A stretch of 64,000 bases of DNA from Bacillus fungorum (GTDB lineage: Bacteria > Bacillota > Bacilli > Bacillales > Bacillaceae_G): positions 18,765-82,764 of the forward strand of contig NZ_NWUW01000022.1 in NCBI RefSeq assembly GCF_002746455.1, read 5' to 3'. Position 1 is the stretch's first letter, and every line of letters begins with the position of its first letter. The notes under the pieces were generated by a model that did no database searches, had not been told where the DNA came from, and saw nothing but the letters and a program-made list of their open reading frames with translations. Of this stretch, positions 27,778-37,700 are shown one piece after another. The position numbers and the translations under genes were made by a program.

Positions 27778-29023
27778 TTGGTCCAAACGTCTTTCAATTC
27801 TTTCACCCAAGCAGCGTGAATTATTAGAGTTAAAGTTGAAGAAGAAGGGGTTGTCTCGTGTTTCCTTAAAAACATTAGGAAACACGCTGAAAACAAACAA
27901 TGCAGACAAAGTGACAGGTTTGGAGGAAGAGGGCAGTGCTAAGGTAAATATGGATTTCGGTCTCTTCTTCTTTTCTAGTAACGGACAGGCGGAAGCGGAC
28001 GATGTGTACCAACTATTGTTAGAAACCACCAAATATGCAGACCAGGCTGGATTTTCATTCGTTTCGGTTCCTGAGCGGCATTTTCGAGACTTTGGAGGGC
28101 TCTATCCCAACCCTTCTGTTATCGCTTCAGCGCTTGCGGTAATTAGTGAAAATGTTCAAATTAGATCAGGCAGTATCGTTTTGCCGTTGCACCACCCAAT
28201 TCGCATTGCGGAAGAGTGGTCGATTGTAGACAATTTATCGAAGGGACGGGTAGGGCTTTCCTTTGGAACAGGATGGAATCCGAGAGACTTTGTCTTCCGT
28301 CCCGAAAACTATGACAATCGTAGAGAGATTACATTCCAAGGGATTGCAAAGCTGAAACAGCTATGGGCTGGTGAAGAAGTGGTCTTCGATGGTGTAGAAG
28401 ATAAAGAGGTAACTGTAAGTCTAACGCCAAAGCCTGTTAGCAAACAATTGCCTGTTTGGATTACTAGTTCGGGCAATCCTGAGACGTGGATAAAAGCAGG
28501 AGCAATGGGGGCGAATGTCCTCGCTGCTCTGATTACACAAAGTTTTGATGACTTAGCTTACAAAATTCAACTATATCGCGACTCCTTAGAACGCCATGGA
28601 TATGATCCACAACAAGGGAAGGTAACGGTGATGTTGCACACCTTTGTCGGGGATGATGATGAAATGGTGAAAGAGAAAGTAAGACTCCCAATGTATGAGT
28701 ATCTCGGTAAGTTTCTTGATCAGCAGGACAATTCAAATAAGAAATCCGAAGATAAGCGCAACAGTGAAATGAAAAATATCATCGACACGTCCAAAGACGA
28801 TCTGCTCGCTTTTTCGTTTGAACGTTATTATAAGGGAAGCTCCTTATTAGGGACACCAGAAAAGTGTGAAAAGGTGATTCAAAGGCTAGGAGTGTTGGGG
28901 GTAAATGAGATTGGGTGTTTAATTGACTTCGGACTCGACTTGGATTCGGTAATGGAAAGCATGCAAAAGTTGACAGATTTAAAAGCAAAATATTCTGCGG
29001 AAGAAATAGCTGTAGGTGAATAG
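27770..29023 (+). CDS. Luciferase-like monooxygenase (natural-product LLM) with docking helix
   Basis: 417 aa. Residues 45-410 are a flavin-dependent luciferase-like monooxygenase of the type embedded in NRPS/PKS lines (MupA-like): FGLFFFSS near the N-terminus, RSGSIVLPLHHPIRIAEEW, and LSFGTGWNPRDFVFRP. These enzymes use FMNH2 and oxygen to hydroxylate or insert oxygen into carrier-bound chains; the exact reaction is not predictable here. Residues 7-26 (RLSILSPKQRELLELKLKKK) are a docking segment also found at the N-terminus of the next protein. I chose ATG 27770, 9 nt after GAGGAGG (27754-27760) and overlapping the PKS stop; upstream in-frame ATGs would push the start into the PKS tail. Confidence 0.88.
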   Translation: MSDWSKRLSILSPKQRELLELKLKKKGLSRVSLKTLGNTLKTNNADKVTGLEEEGSAKVNMDFGLFFFSSNGQAEADDVYQLLLETTKYADQAGFSFVSVPERHFRDFGGLYPNPSVIASALAVISENVQIRSGSIVLPLHHPIRIAEEWSIVDNLSKGRVGLSFGTGWNPRDFVFRPENYDNRREITFQGIAKLKQLWAGEEVVFDGVEDKEVTVSLTPKPVSKQLPVWITSSGNPETWIKAGAMGANVLAALITQSFDDLAYKIQLYRDSLERHGYDPQQGKVTVMLHTFVGDDDEMVKEKVRLPMYEYLGKFLDQQDNSNKKSEDKRNSEMKNIIDTSKDDLLAFSFERYYKGSSLLGTPEKCEKVIQRLGVLGVNEIGCLIDFGLDLDSVMESMQKLTDLKAKYSAEEIAVGE

Positions 29024-29026
29024 GTG

Positions 29027-31534
29027 ATGAGTAATATAAAAAAAAGACTGTCTTCGCTTAGTCCGAAGCAACGTGCTTTGCTGGAATTAAAATTGAAAAA
29101 GAAAAGGGAGAATGCGGGACGTACCGAACGTAAAATCCCAAAACGGTCAGGGGAAGATCATAACCCCATGTCTTTTGCACAACGGGCATTATGGTTTGCT
29201 GATCAATTGGACTCAAGTAGTGCTGCTTATAACATTACAATCGCGATCCGTATAAAAGGGGCGTTAAATGTGAGCGCTATGGAGCGCAGCTTTAACAAAA
29301 TTATCCTGCGCCACGAAGCATTACGCACGACTTTTAAAAATGATAAGGGGAATCCTGTGCAGGAGATTTCCCCTCCGTTTCACAATCCATTGCCTGTAAA
29401 GGATTTGTCGTATCTGTCGCCAGAAGATGGTGAGCGCGCAGTACAGAGTCTACTGATGGAAGATGGGAAGCGGCCTTTTCACTTAGCGCAGGGTCCTTTG
29501 ATTCGTACGACATTACTAAAGTTAGACCAAGAAGAACATGTATTGTCTTTAGCGGTTCATCATATTGTGTTTGATGCCTGGTCAATGATGGTCTTTCTTC
29601 AAGAGTTACAACAGTTTTACACGAAATACTCACTAGAGGAAAACGTGCAGCCAAAAGAATTGTTGATTCAGTATGCGGATTATGCCGCATGGCAGCATGA
29701 GAGATTAGAGAGTGAACATATCCAGTCACAACTATCCTATTGGGAGAAAAAGTTAAAAGGTGTGCCATCTGTCATCCCATTGCCTATGAATCGTCCGCGT
29801 CCTAAAGTACAGACATTCCAAGGAAAACGTCTATACTTTACACTGCCAGAAAAGTTGATAGAGGAGCTTCGTACTTTAAGTCGCAAAGAGGATGCTACCG
29901 TTTATATGACTCTTTTAGCAGTTTGGAAAACCTTGTTATACCGTTACACAGGACAGGAAGATATCGTTGTAGGTTCACCGGCAGCAGGACGCAACCTAGA
30001 AACAGAAAACTTAATTGGATTCTTTGTCAATACCTTGGCAATGCGTACAAATTTGTCAGGGAATCTTCATTTCCGTGAAGTGCTTAGACGGGTACGGAAA
30101 ACAGCTCTGCAAGCCTATGACAATCAAGAAATTCCTTTTGAGATGATCGTAGATGCGTTGCAATTGGAGCGCAACCCTGGGTTTGCCCCTTTGTGTCAAG
30201 TTAAATTTATTTACCAGAATATACCGGGTATGGGTTTGGAATTGCCAGGGCTTGACATAGAATTTTTACAAACAGATACAGGAACAGCCAAGTTTGACCT
30301 AATGCTAGATGTAACAGAATCGCCAAAAGGTGTGGGCGGGAGAATTGAATATAGTACAGAATTATTTAACGATGAAACGATTCAGCGCATGCTGAATCAC
30401 CTTATCACATTGCTTCAGAGTATTATAAGCAACCCGGAACAGCCAATCGGTGCTTTACCTATGATTACAGAAGAAGGGAAGAAGGAGAGAGCGATGAAAA
30501 TAAAGAAAAAAGAAGGATTCAAAAAAAAGAATTTTTTGAAGAACAAGCCCAAAGCAGTAACGATTTCTAATGAACAATTAGTGACCTCCAGCTTTTTGGA
30601 CCCATCTATCAAAATACCGCTCGTGATGCAGCCGAATTCTCAGCATATTAATCTTACGAAGTGGGTAGTTGGTAATGAAGAAGAGATGAACAAAAAGTTG
30701 GTTGAACATGGTGGAATTCTTTTTCGTGGCTTTCAAACGGGGTCTACTGACGAATTTGAACAGTTTACAAAAGTGATCGCACCTAATCTTCTTAATTATC
30801 ATGAACGCTCAACGCCGCGTTCAGAGGTCAGTGGTAAGGTTTATACTTCTACAGAGTATCCAGCAGATCAATTTATACAGATGCATAGTGAGATGTCGTA
30901 TAGCTCTAACTGGCCACAAAAAATATGGTTTTACTGTGTGAAGCCGGCAGATGAACAAGGTGAGACTCCGCTTGCTGATAATCGCAAAGTATTTGAGATT
31001 TTAGATGAAAAAATCAAAGAGAAGTTTATGGAGAAAAAAGTGATGTATGTTCGTAATTTTGGTGCCGGGTTAGATCTTACTTGGCAAAATGCCTTTCAAA
31101 CCGATGATCCTGTCGAGGTCGAACAATACTGTCGCGATGCCAACATTGAATTTGAATGGTTGGAAAATGGCCGCTTGAGAACGAAACAAGTATGTCAAGC
31201 CGTAGAAAAGCACCCTGTCACAGGGGAAATGCTGTGGTTTAACCAAGCTCATCTTTTCCATGTATCGAGCTTGCCAAAAGAAACGCGTGGATCTCTGTTG
31301 TCCGTAGTAAGCGAAGAGGAGTTACCACGCAATGCATACTATGGTGATGGCAGCCCGATTGAAAACGAAGTCCTTGAAATGATTCGTGAAGCATATCGTC
31401 AAGCACTTATCGTTTTCCCATGGGAGGAAGGCGATGTACTCATGTTGGATAATATGTTGATTGCCCATGGGAGAAATCCATTTGTCGGTCAACGTAAAGT
31501 CGTAGTTGCCATGGCTGATCCGTACCGAAAATAG
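29027..31534 (+). CDS. NRPS C domain fused to TauD-family Fe(II)/2-oxoglutarate hydroxylase
   Basis: 835 aa. After a docking segment (RLSSLSPKQRALLELKLKKK) comes a condensation domain (45-480, HHIVFDAWS near 178), a lysine-rich linker (about 485-515), then a TauD/SyrP-like dioxygenase (about 530-830). The iron-binding triad is visible: H-x-E in QMHSEMSY near 619 and the distal histidine in NMLIAHGRNPF near 813, followed by the 2-oxoglutarate arginine in GQRKVVVAM. The acidic triad position is Glu, so a hydroxylase is expected rather than a halogenase. No A or T domain is present: these are supplied by the next gene, whose A domain selects Asp. Predicted to condense the polyketide onto Asp and beta-hydroxylate it. 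ATG 29027 is chosen over GTG 29024. Confidence 0.92.
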   Translation: MSNIKKRLSSLSPKQRALLELKLKKKRENAGRTERKIPKRSGEDHNPMSFAQRALWFADQLDSSSAAYNITIAIRIKGALNVSAMERSFNKIILRHEALRTTFKNDKGNPVQEISPPFHNPLPVKDLSYLSPEDGERAVQSLLMEDGKRPFHLAQGPLIRTTLLKLDQEEHVLSLAVHHIVFDAWSMMVFLQELQQFYTKYSLEENVQPKELLIQYADYAAWQHERLESEHIQSQLSYWEKKLKGVPSVIPLPMNRPRPKVQTFQGKRLYFTLPEKLIEELRTLSRKEDATVYMTLLAVWKTLLYRYTGQEDIVVGSPAAGRNLETENLIGFFVNTLAMRTNLSGNLHFREVLRRVRKTALQAYDNQEIPFEMIVDALQLERNPGFAPLCQVKFIYQNIPGMGLELPGLDIEFLQTDTGTAKFDLMLDVTESPKGVGGRIEYSTELFNDETIQRMLNHLITLLQSIISNPEQPIGALPMITEEGKKERAMKIKKKEGFKKKNFLKNKPKAVTISNEQLVTSSFLDPSIKIPLVMQPNSQHINLTKWVVGNEEEMNKKLVEHGGILFRGFQTGSTDEFEQFTKVIAPNLLNYHERSTPRSEVSGKVYTSTEYPADQFIQMHSEMSYSSNWPQKIWFYCVKPADEQGETPLADNRKVFEILDEKIKEKFMEKKVMYVRNFGAGLDLTWQNAFQTDDPVEVEQYCRDANIEFEWLENGRLRTKQVCQAVEKHPVTGEMLWFNQAHLFHVSSLPKETRGSLLSVVSEEELPRNAYYGDGSPIENEVLEMIREAYRQALIVFPWEEGDVLMLDNMLIAHGRNPFVGQRKVVVAMADPYRK

Positions 31535-31585
31535 GCAGACGAGGACTATTCGATTATAAAATTATGATTAAAAGGATGAGCGAAT

Positions 31586-34500
31586 ATGAAAGATGTATGT
31601 ATTAAAGGCTTTCGATTGTCTCCACAACAAGAACGCTTATGGACTTTAGGAGTGAATGGTCCATCGTTTTACTCTCAGTGTTCCCTATCGCTAACGGGGG
31701 AATTGAATTTTACCAAATTAGAACATGCGGTTCAACAAGTCGTACAAAAGCATGAAGCACTGCGCACAACCTTTAAGCAATTACAAGGAATGGAACTACC
31801 GCTACAAATCGTGCATGAGGAAATGGTACCAGAATGGAAACAGGTAGATTTGCAAGTAGAAGCAGAAACAGATAATACGGAGAAAATCCAAGTATTATAT
31901 GAGAAGGAGCAGCTTAAACCGTTTGATTTGGAAAACGGACCATTATTTAGGCTCACGTTGATCTCACTTACAGAACAGCACAACATACTGTTGATGACGA
32001 TTTCAGCGCTATGCGCTGATACGGTAAGTCTTCATAATCTCGTAGCAGAGATTCAGGAAGCTTATATGTCGCCGGTTGATTTTGAAGAAGAGGAGCCGTT
32101 GCAATACATTCAATTTTCCGAGTGGAAAAACGATATCTATGAGGAAGATGAAGAGGGAGGAATCGCTTTTTGGGAAAACCAGGAATGGGAACCAGCGATG
32201 CAATTAAAACTCCCGTGGAATGATTTATCCGAACTTTCTCCTAAGGTGCCTAATATTGAAAGTATCATGCTTTCATCTGATCTATCCATTCAATTTGAGG
32301 AAGTCGCAGAAAAGTGGGAACTCTCATTAGAAGACCTTTTGTTTGCGAGTTGGCACCTATTCATGTGGCATCTGACAGGGCAAAGCGAAATCACTACTGG
32401 TTATGTGTTTGATGGCAGAAAGTACGAAGAAATGGAAAAAACCATAGGCCTATTAGCTGGCACCGCGCCTGTTCGCTATACTTACATTGCCAACACGCGT
32501 ATGGATGAAGTTTTACAAGAACTTGCTGAAGCGCAGTACAATGCGTATGAATGGCAGGAATACTTCTCATATGGACTAGTTCAAAGTAACGACATATATT
32601 TCTCCAGTGGATTTGAGTATAGTGAAGCTGCAGGGATGCTTTCTTCTGAAAGTCCTCACTTTGAGCTCGAAAAACTGACAAGCTTAGTGGATTACTTTGA
32701 TCTAAAGATGTCTTGTACCAAATTAGGAGAATCACTTTCACTTGATATTTATTATACGAATCCATATTGGGAAGAAGAATACGTACGCGAATTACTCCAA
32801 TCTTATATTCAACTTGTTAAGTATGCTGTGGAGCAGCCTGAGACGTTAATTACAGATTTAGATATTTTGAGCAAAGAGATGAAACAGCATCTGTTAACAG
32901 GAAGCGCCACCAACCCTGCTTCTTCTCCTTTTGCTTCTGAATGCTTCCACATATTATTTGAACAGCAAGTAGAGCGCACGCCTGATGAGATAGCAGTAAT
33001 CTTTGAGGAACAACAACTGACCTACCGCGAATTAAATGAGCGTGCCAATCAGCTGGCTCACGCTCTTGTCCAACAAGGAGTAGAGGCAGAGGTCAAGGTT
33101 GGCATTTGTATGGAACGTTCTTTAGATATGATTGTTGCGCTGCTAGGTGTGTTGAAGGCTGGTGGGGCGTATGTACCGATTGATCCCGCATTACCAGCAG
33201 AACGCAAACAATTTATCTTACAAGATGCTGATATCTCAATTTATTTGACTCAAAAAGCATTAATGTCTGATTTGCCAGCAATAGAAAAAAACGTAATTTG
33301 TCTGGATAGTGATGGTGATAAACTCTCTACAGAAAGCAAGGATAACCCGAATCGTTCTGTTACGATTGATAATGCAGCCTATACGATTTATACCTCTGGT
33401 TCGACTGGAAAACCGAAAGGAGTCGTCGTAGAACACGGACAGCTCCTAAACTATCTCAATGGGATGTACGATCGATTTGAGATTGGCTCTGCTGCAAGTT
33501 ATGCCACGGTATCTACACTTGCAGCAGATTTGGGGAATACGGTTATTTATACCTCTTTGTGTACAGGAGGCCGCTTGCATATTATTTCTCAAGAGCGTCT
33601 ATTAGATCCAAAACAGCTCGCCGATTACTGTGAAAATCATACTATTGATTGTTTGAAAATTGTCCCGTCTCATCTATCTACCCTGCTGTCTGCACCGCAA
33701 TCAGCAAATCTTTTACCGAAGCGTCTGCTGGTGCTTGGAGGGGAAGCTCTTTCTTGGGATTTAGTGAGCAGAATCCAAGAACTAGCCCCTGATTGTCGCA
33801 TCATAAATCACTACGGGCCAACAGAAGCGACAATAGGTGTAACGACCTATGGGTTGCATGAACGGAAGGAAAAAACTGTAGCAGCAACGGTACCAATTGG
33901 AAAACCGATTGCCAATACAAAAGTGTATATTATGAATAGTCAATGTCAGCTTGTCCCGATTGGCGCGGCTGGAGAGCTCTACATTGGTGGGGAAAGTGTA
34001 ACCAGAGGCTATCTAAACCACCCAGAGCTTACAGCAGATCGTTTTATTGAGAATCCTTTTGATAATGAACAGACTCTGTATCGTACAGGGGATATTGTAC
34101 GCTATCTTCCAGATGGTAATCTTGAATTCATTGGACGGGTGGATGACCAAGTCAAAATTCGTGGCTACCGTGTTGAGTTAGGAGAAATACAGCACGCACT
34201 AGAACAACATCCAAGCATTAAAGAAGCCCTTGTCTTAGCTCGTGACGAACACGGAGGAGACAAGTATTTGGTTGCTTATCTACTTGCTTCATCAAGTGAA
34301 GTGCCATCTCAAGAAGAGCTGTCCGAGCGATTGCAATCCATTTTACCTGAATATTTTGTCCCTTCTGCTTTTGTCTTTTTAAATAAATTTCCGCTGACAG
34401 CCAACGGAAAGATTAATCGCCAAGCCCTTCCTGACCCTGCCAGTCAATCCGCTCGCCCAATTATTGCTCCAGAAACACCGACGCAAGAGTGGGTTGCCGA

Positions 34501-34738
34501 GATTTGGTATAAGGTCTTAGGAACGGCAGAAATCAGCATTCATGATAAGTTCTTTGAAATTGGTGGAAATTCTTTAAAGAGTGTAAATGCGCTAGCGTTA
34601 CTACAAGAGAAGTATCCACATATAAAGTTGGTTGATTTATTTGAACACAATACCATTGCTTCGCTTAGTGAATTTATTGATAAACAAGAAGGGCAAGGGG
34701 AAGCTGAGGAAAACGAAATTGAAAACTTCGAATTATAG
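31586..34738 (+). CDS. NRPS: interface-like C domain - A(Asp) - T
   Basis: 1050 aa. Residues 1-440 fold like a condensation domain, but the catalytic HHxxxDG is replaced by SALCADTVS (near 138-146), so it cannot condense. This resembles the interface domains that recruit beta-hydroxylases to Asp-loading modules in siderophore NRPSs. The A domain (460-960; YTSGSTGKPKG, INHYGPTEATIG, ANGKINRQALP) has the pocket D-L-T-K-V-G-H-I-G-K, the classic aspartate signature. The carrier (970-1035) carries EIGGNSLKS. The tail ends EENEIENFEL, acidic like the tail of the following PKS. With the preceding C-TauD protein it makes one complete beta-hydroxy-Asp module split over two polypeptides. AAAGGATGAG precedes ATG 31586. 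Confidence 0.93.
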   Translation: MKDVCIKGFRLSPQQERLWTLGVNGPSFYSQCSLSLTGELNFTKLEHAVQQVVQKHEALRTTFKQLQGMELPLQIVHEEMVPEWKQVDLQVEAETDNTEKIQVLYEKEQLKPFDLENGPLFRLTLISLTEQHNILLMTISALCADTVSLHNLVAEIQEAYMSPVDFEEEEPLQYIQFSEWKNDIYEEDEEGGIAFWENQEWEPAMQLKLPWNDLSELSPKVPNIESIMLSSDLSIQFEEVAEKWELSLEDLLFASWHLFMWHLTGQSEITTGYVFDGRKYEEMEKTIGLLAGTAPVRYTYIANTRMDEVLQELAEAQYNAYEWQEYFSYGLVQSNDIYFSSGFEYSEAAGMLSSESPHFELEKLTSLVDYFDLKMSCTKLGESLSLDIYYTNPYWEEEYVRELLQSYIQLVKYAVEQPETLITDLDILSKEMKQHLLTGSATNPASSPFASECFHILFEQQVERTPDEIAVIFEEQQLTYRELNERANQLAHALVQQGVEAEVKVGICMERSLDMIVALLGVLKAGGAYVPIDPALPAERKQFILQDADISIYLTQKALMSDLPAIEKNVICLDSDGDKLSTESKDNPNRSVTIDNAAYTIYTSGSTGKPKGVVVEHGQLLNYLNGMYDRFEIGSAASYATVSTLAADLGNTVIYTSLCTGGRLHIISQERLLDPKQLADYCENHTIDCLKIVPSHLSTLLSAPQSANLLPKRLLVLGGEALSWDLVSRIQELAPDCRIINHYGPTEATIGVTTYGLHERKEKTVAATVPIGKPIANTKVYIMNSQCQLVPIGAAGELYIGGESVTRGYLNHPELTADRFIENPFDNEQTLYRTGDIVRYLPDGNLEFIGRVDDQVKIRGYRVELGEIQHALEQHPSIKEALVLARDEHGGDKYLVAYLLASSSEVPSQEELSERLQSILPEYFVPSAFVFLNKFPLTANGKINRQALPDPASQSARPIIAPETPTQEWVAEIWYKVLGTAEISIHDKFFEIGGNSLKSVNALALLQEKYPHIKLVDLFEHNTIASLSEFIDKQEGQGEAEENEIENFEL

Positions 34739-34776
34739 TAAATACAGTCAGCTTGTCGGACTAAGGGGGAATCATG

Positions 34777-37700
34777 ATGTCGAATCGCGATATTGCCGTT
34801 ATAGGACTCAGCGGCATATTTCCAGACGCAAAAAACCTAGATGAGTTTTATTATAACTTGAGCAATGGTATCGATAGCGTCAAAGAGTTATCGGTTGAAA
34901 GAAAAGAAAACTCTTCTATTGATCCGTCTATAGATTATCAAATTGGTGGGTATCTTGATCGAATCGATGAATTTGACTACCAATTCTTTCGTTTTTCAAG
35001 AAGTGAAGCCCAAAATATGGATCCTCATCAGCGCTTGCTTTTACAATTGGTATCTAGTGCGATTGAAAACGCCGGGTATAGTTTACGAGAATTTAAGGGT
35101 AGCAGAACGGCAGTCATTTTGGGAGCACCTGGGGCTCCCAAGCCTTCTTATTATCAATTAATTACAGAATTTGATCCTACAGCTGTTCCTGGGAATCTTC
35201 ATTCCGTGATTGCTGGAAGAATCTCACACTTTTTTGATTTACATAGTCCTGCTATGGTGATTGATACGGCTTGTTCTTCCTCCTTATTAGCCATTTATGA
35301 GGGCTATAATAAATTGCTGATGGGTGAAGCAGAATGTGCGATTGTAGGCGGTATAAATCTGAATCTCGATTTTCCGCTTAAAGATCAAGGTGATGAAGTG
35401 TTTGGCGTGGAGTCTCCGGACGGAAAGTGTAAGACGTTTGATTCGTCTGCAAATGGCATTGTAGGTGGAGAAGGAGGTGGGATCATTATTCTCAAATCGC
35501 TTGAAAAAGCGATTAAGGATGGCGATTCAATACACGCTGTCATCAAAGGTGGAGCCGCAAACCAAGATGGCGGGCGTTCCACAGGAATTACAGCTCCAAG
35601 CTCAGGCGCGCAAACTGAAGTGATCACCAGAGCGTGGGAGTTGGCGGGGATCGAACCAGAAACTGTCTCTTATATTGAATCCCATGGTACAGGTACACAA
35701 ATTGGGGACCCTATTGAAATTAAAGGGCTTACAGATGCCTTTAAACGCTATACCGAGAAACGAAAATTCTGCGCTATCGGCTCTCTTAAAACGAATATTG
35801 GTCACCTTGCTGGCGCAGCGGGAATTGCTAGTTTTATTAAAGTCGTGCTCTCCTTGAAAAATAAAAAGATTTTCCCATCACTAAACTTTCATACACCCAA
35901 TCCGCATATTGACTTTGAAAATACAGCGGTATATGTCAATACAGATTTGAAAGATTGGGAAGAGCAAGGGAGAACTAGACGGGCAGGTGTCAGCTCGTTT
36001 GGTCTAAGTGGTACAAATGTACACCTTGTCTTAGAAGAAGGTCCCCTGCTAGTCAGAGAGGAAGAGCAAAAACAAGAGGATCATCTGATAACGCTTTCCG
36101 CAAAATCTGCTGCTAGTCTGCATCGGTATGGCGTGAATTTATTAGAATATCTCCAAGGTGAGACTCCACAGCTTACAGATATTGCATATGTCCTTAACCG
36201 GGGACGCGATGACCATATGTATCGCTATGCAGTGACAGCGGCTTATAAGCAGGAGTTGATTCAATCTTTAGAACGCGATTTCAAATCACCTGATGAGTTT
36301 CGCATGACCAAGGAAAGCAAGGTAGTCTTTATGTTTTCACATGATGTAAAGGCCGAGCAAAATCAAATCGACTTCTTGTTGAGTCATTACCCGCTTTTTA
36401 AAAAAATATATACCGAGTGCTTGAAGGTCGCTGGTGAGCAGGCCGATCACTACAATGTAAAGAAATTAATATACCAGTATTCCCTATATCAACTTTGGCG
36501 TTCGCACGGGATTTCATCCAACAAAATTATCGGTAATGGCGTGGGGAATCTCGTGGCAAAAGTGATTTCAAAAGAAATTTCACTGCCAGATGGGATCCAA
36601 TGTGCTGTAGAACTGGGCACCGTAAAGCCTTTAGGAGCAGATAAGCTCCGATTGTTAGCATCTAAACTAAGTAAAGCAGGGTACTTGCTCTATCTAGAAG
36701 TCGGTGCACAAGGTATTTTGTCAAGAGAAATGAACAAGTTGACGGCTCAACTAGCGCATTTAAGTGTATTTTCATCCTTTACTTCAAAAACGTCATTCTC
36801 TTTGTCACGGACGCTTTCTGCCATGTACGCTCAAGGGCTGAAAATTAACTGGGATAAATATTATCAATCTGCTCAGCTTCAACGTGTCGAGGTTCCAACC
36901 TACCCATTTGAAAAAATTCGTTGTTGGGTAGAAGCCCCTCGCCCATTTGAGAAGAGTATAGGTCATGCCAAAACAACTGTGAAAGATGCATATCACTGCC
37001 GGGTGACAGGCGAGAATGTATCAGCTACGGAAGAAGCTTTGGCTCGTTTGTGGGGAGAAGTATTAAAACTAGATGAAATCAGTGTGGAAGATAATTTCTT
37101 TGAACTAGGAGGAAATTCCTTAAATGGCTCGCGTGTGATGGGACGTATCAAGAAAAGCTTTGGTGTGGAGATCGCCTTTGAGGATGTGTATGAATACTCT
37201 ACGTTACGAGAATTATCCAAGTATATTGATTCTCTAGAGCTAACAGTTCCTGTAGCACAACAAGAGTTAGCTTCGGCAACAGACCTTAATGAAATCATCC
37301 CGATGAAAGATGGTGAAGAAGCTTCTCTCTCCTTTGCCCAACAGAGTTTATGGTTTTTAGACCAGTTGGAAGAAGGGAGTGCGCTTTATAATGTTCCGTT
37401 GGCGATCCGATTAAAAGGGGAGCTCAATCAGGAAGTGTTACAAAAAAGTCTATGCGAAGTTGTCAAACGTCACGATACACTACGAAGCACATTTCCTGTA
37501 GTCAATGGTATGCCTTCGGTAGAAGTTCAGTCTGTAACCGATTCGATTTTAACCATTCAACATTTGCAAGGCTTCTACCCAGAAGACCAGGAAGCAGAAG
37601 TTCAAAAGCGGATTGACGTAGAATCAAAGATTCCTTTCAATCTTGCAGAGGGACCGATATTCCGTGCAAGTCTGCTGGTGCTTGATGATGATGAACATGT

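Noticed and set aside
29334..29768. 144-codon minus-strand frame inside the C-TauD gene
   Set aside because: It is antisense to a conserved condensation domain and has no family features or start signals.
30860..31534. TauD domain as a halogenase
   Set aside because: The H-x-E motif keeps the acidic ligand; halogenases have Ala or Gly there.
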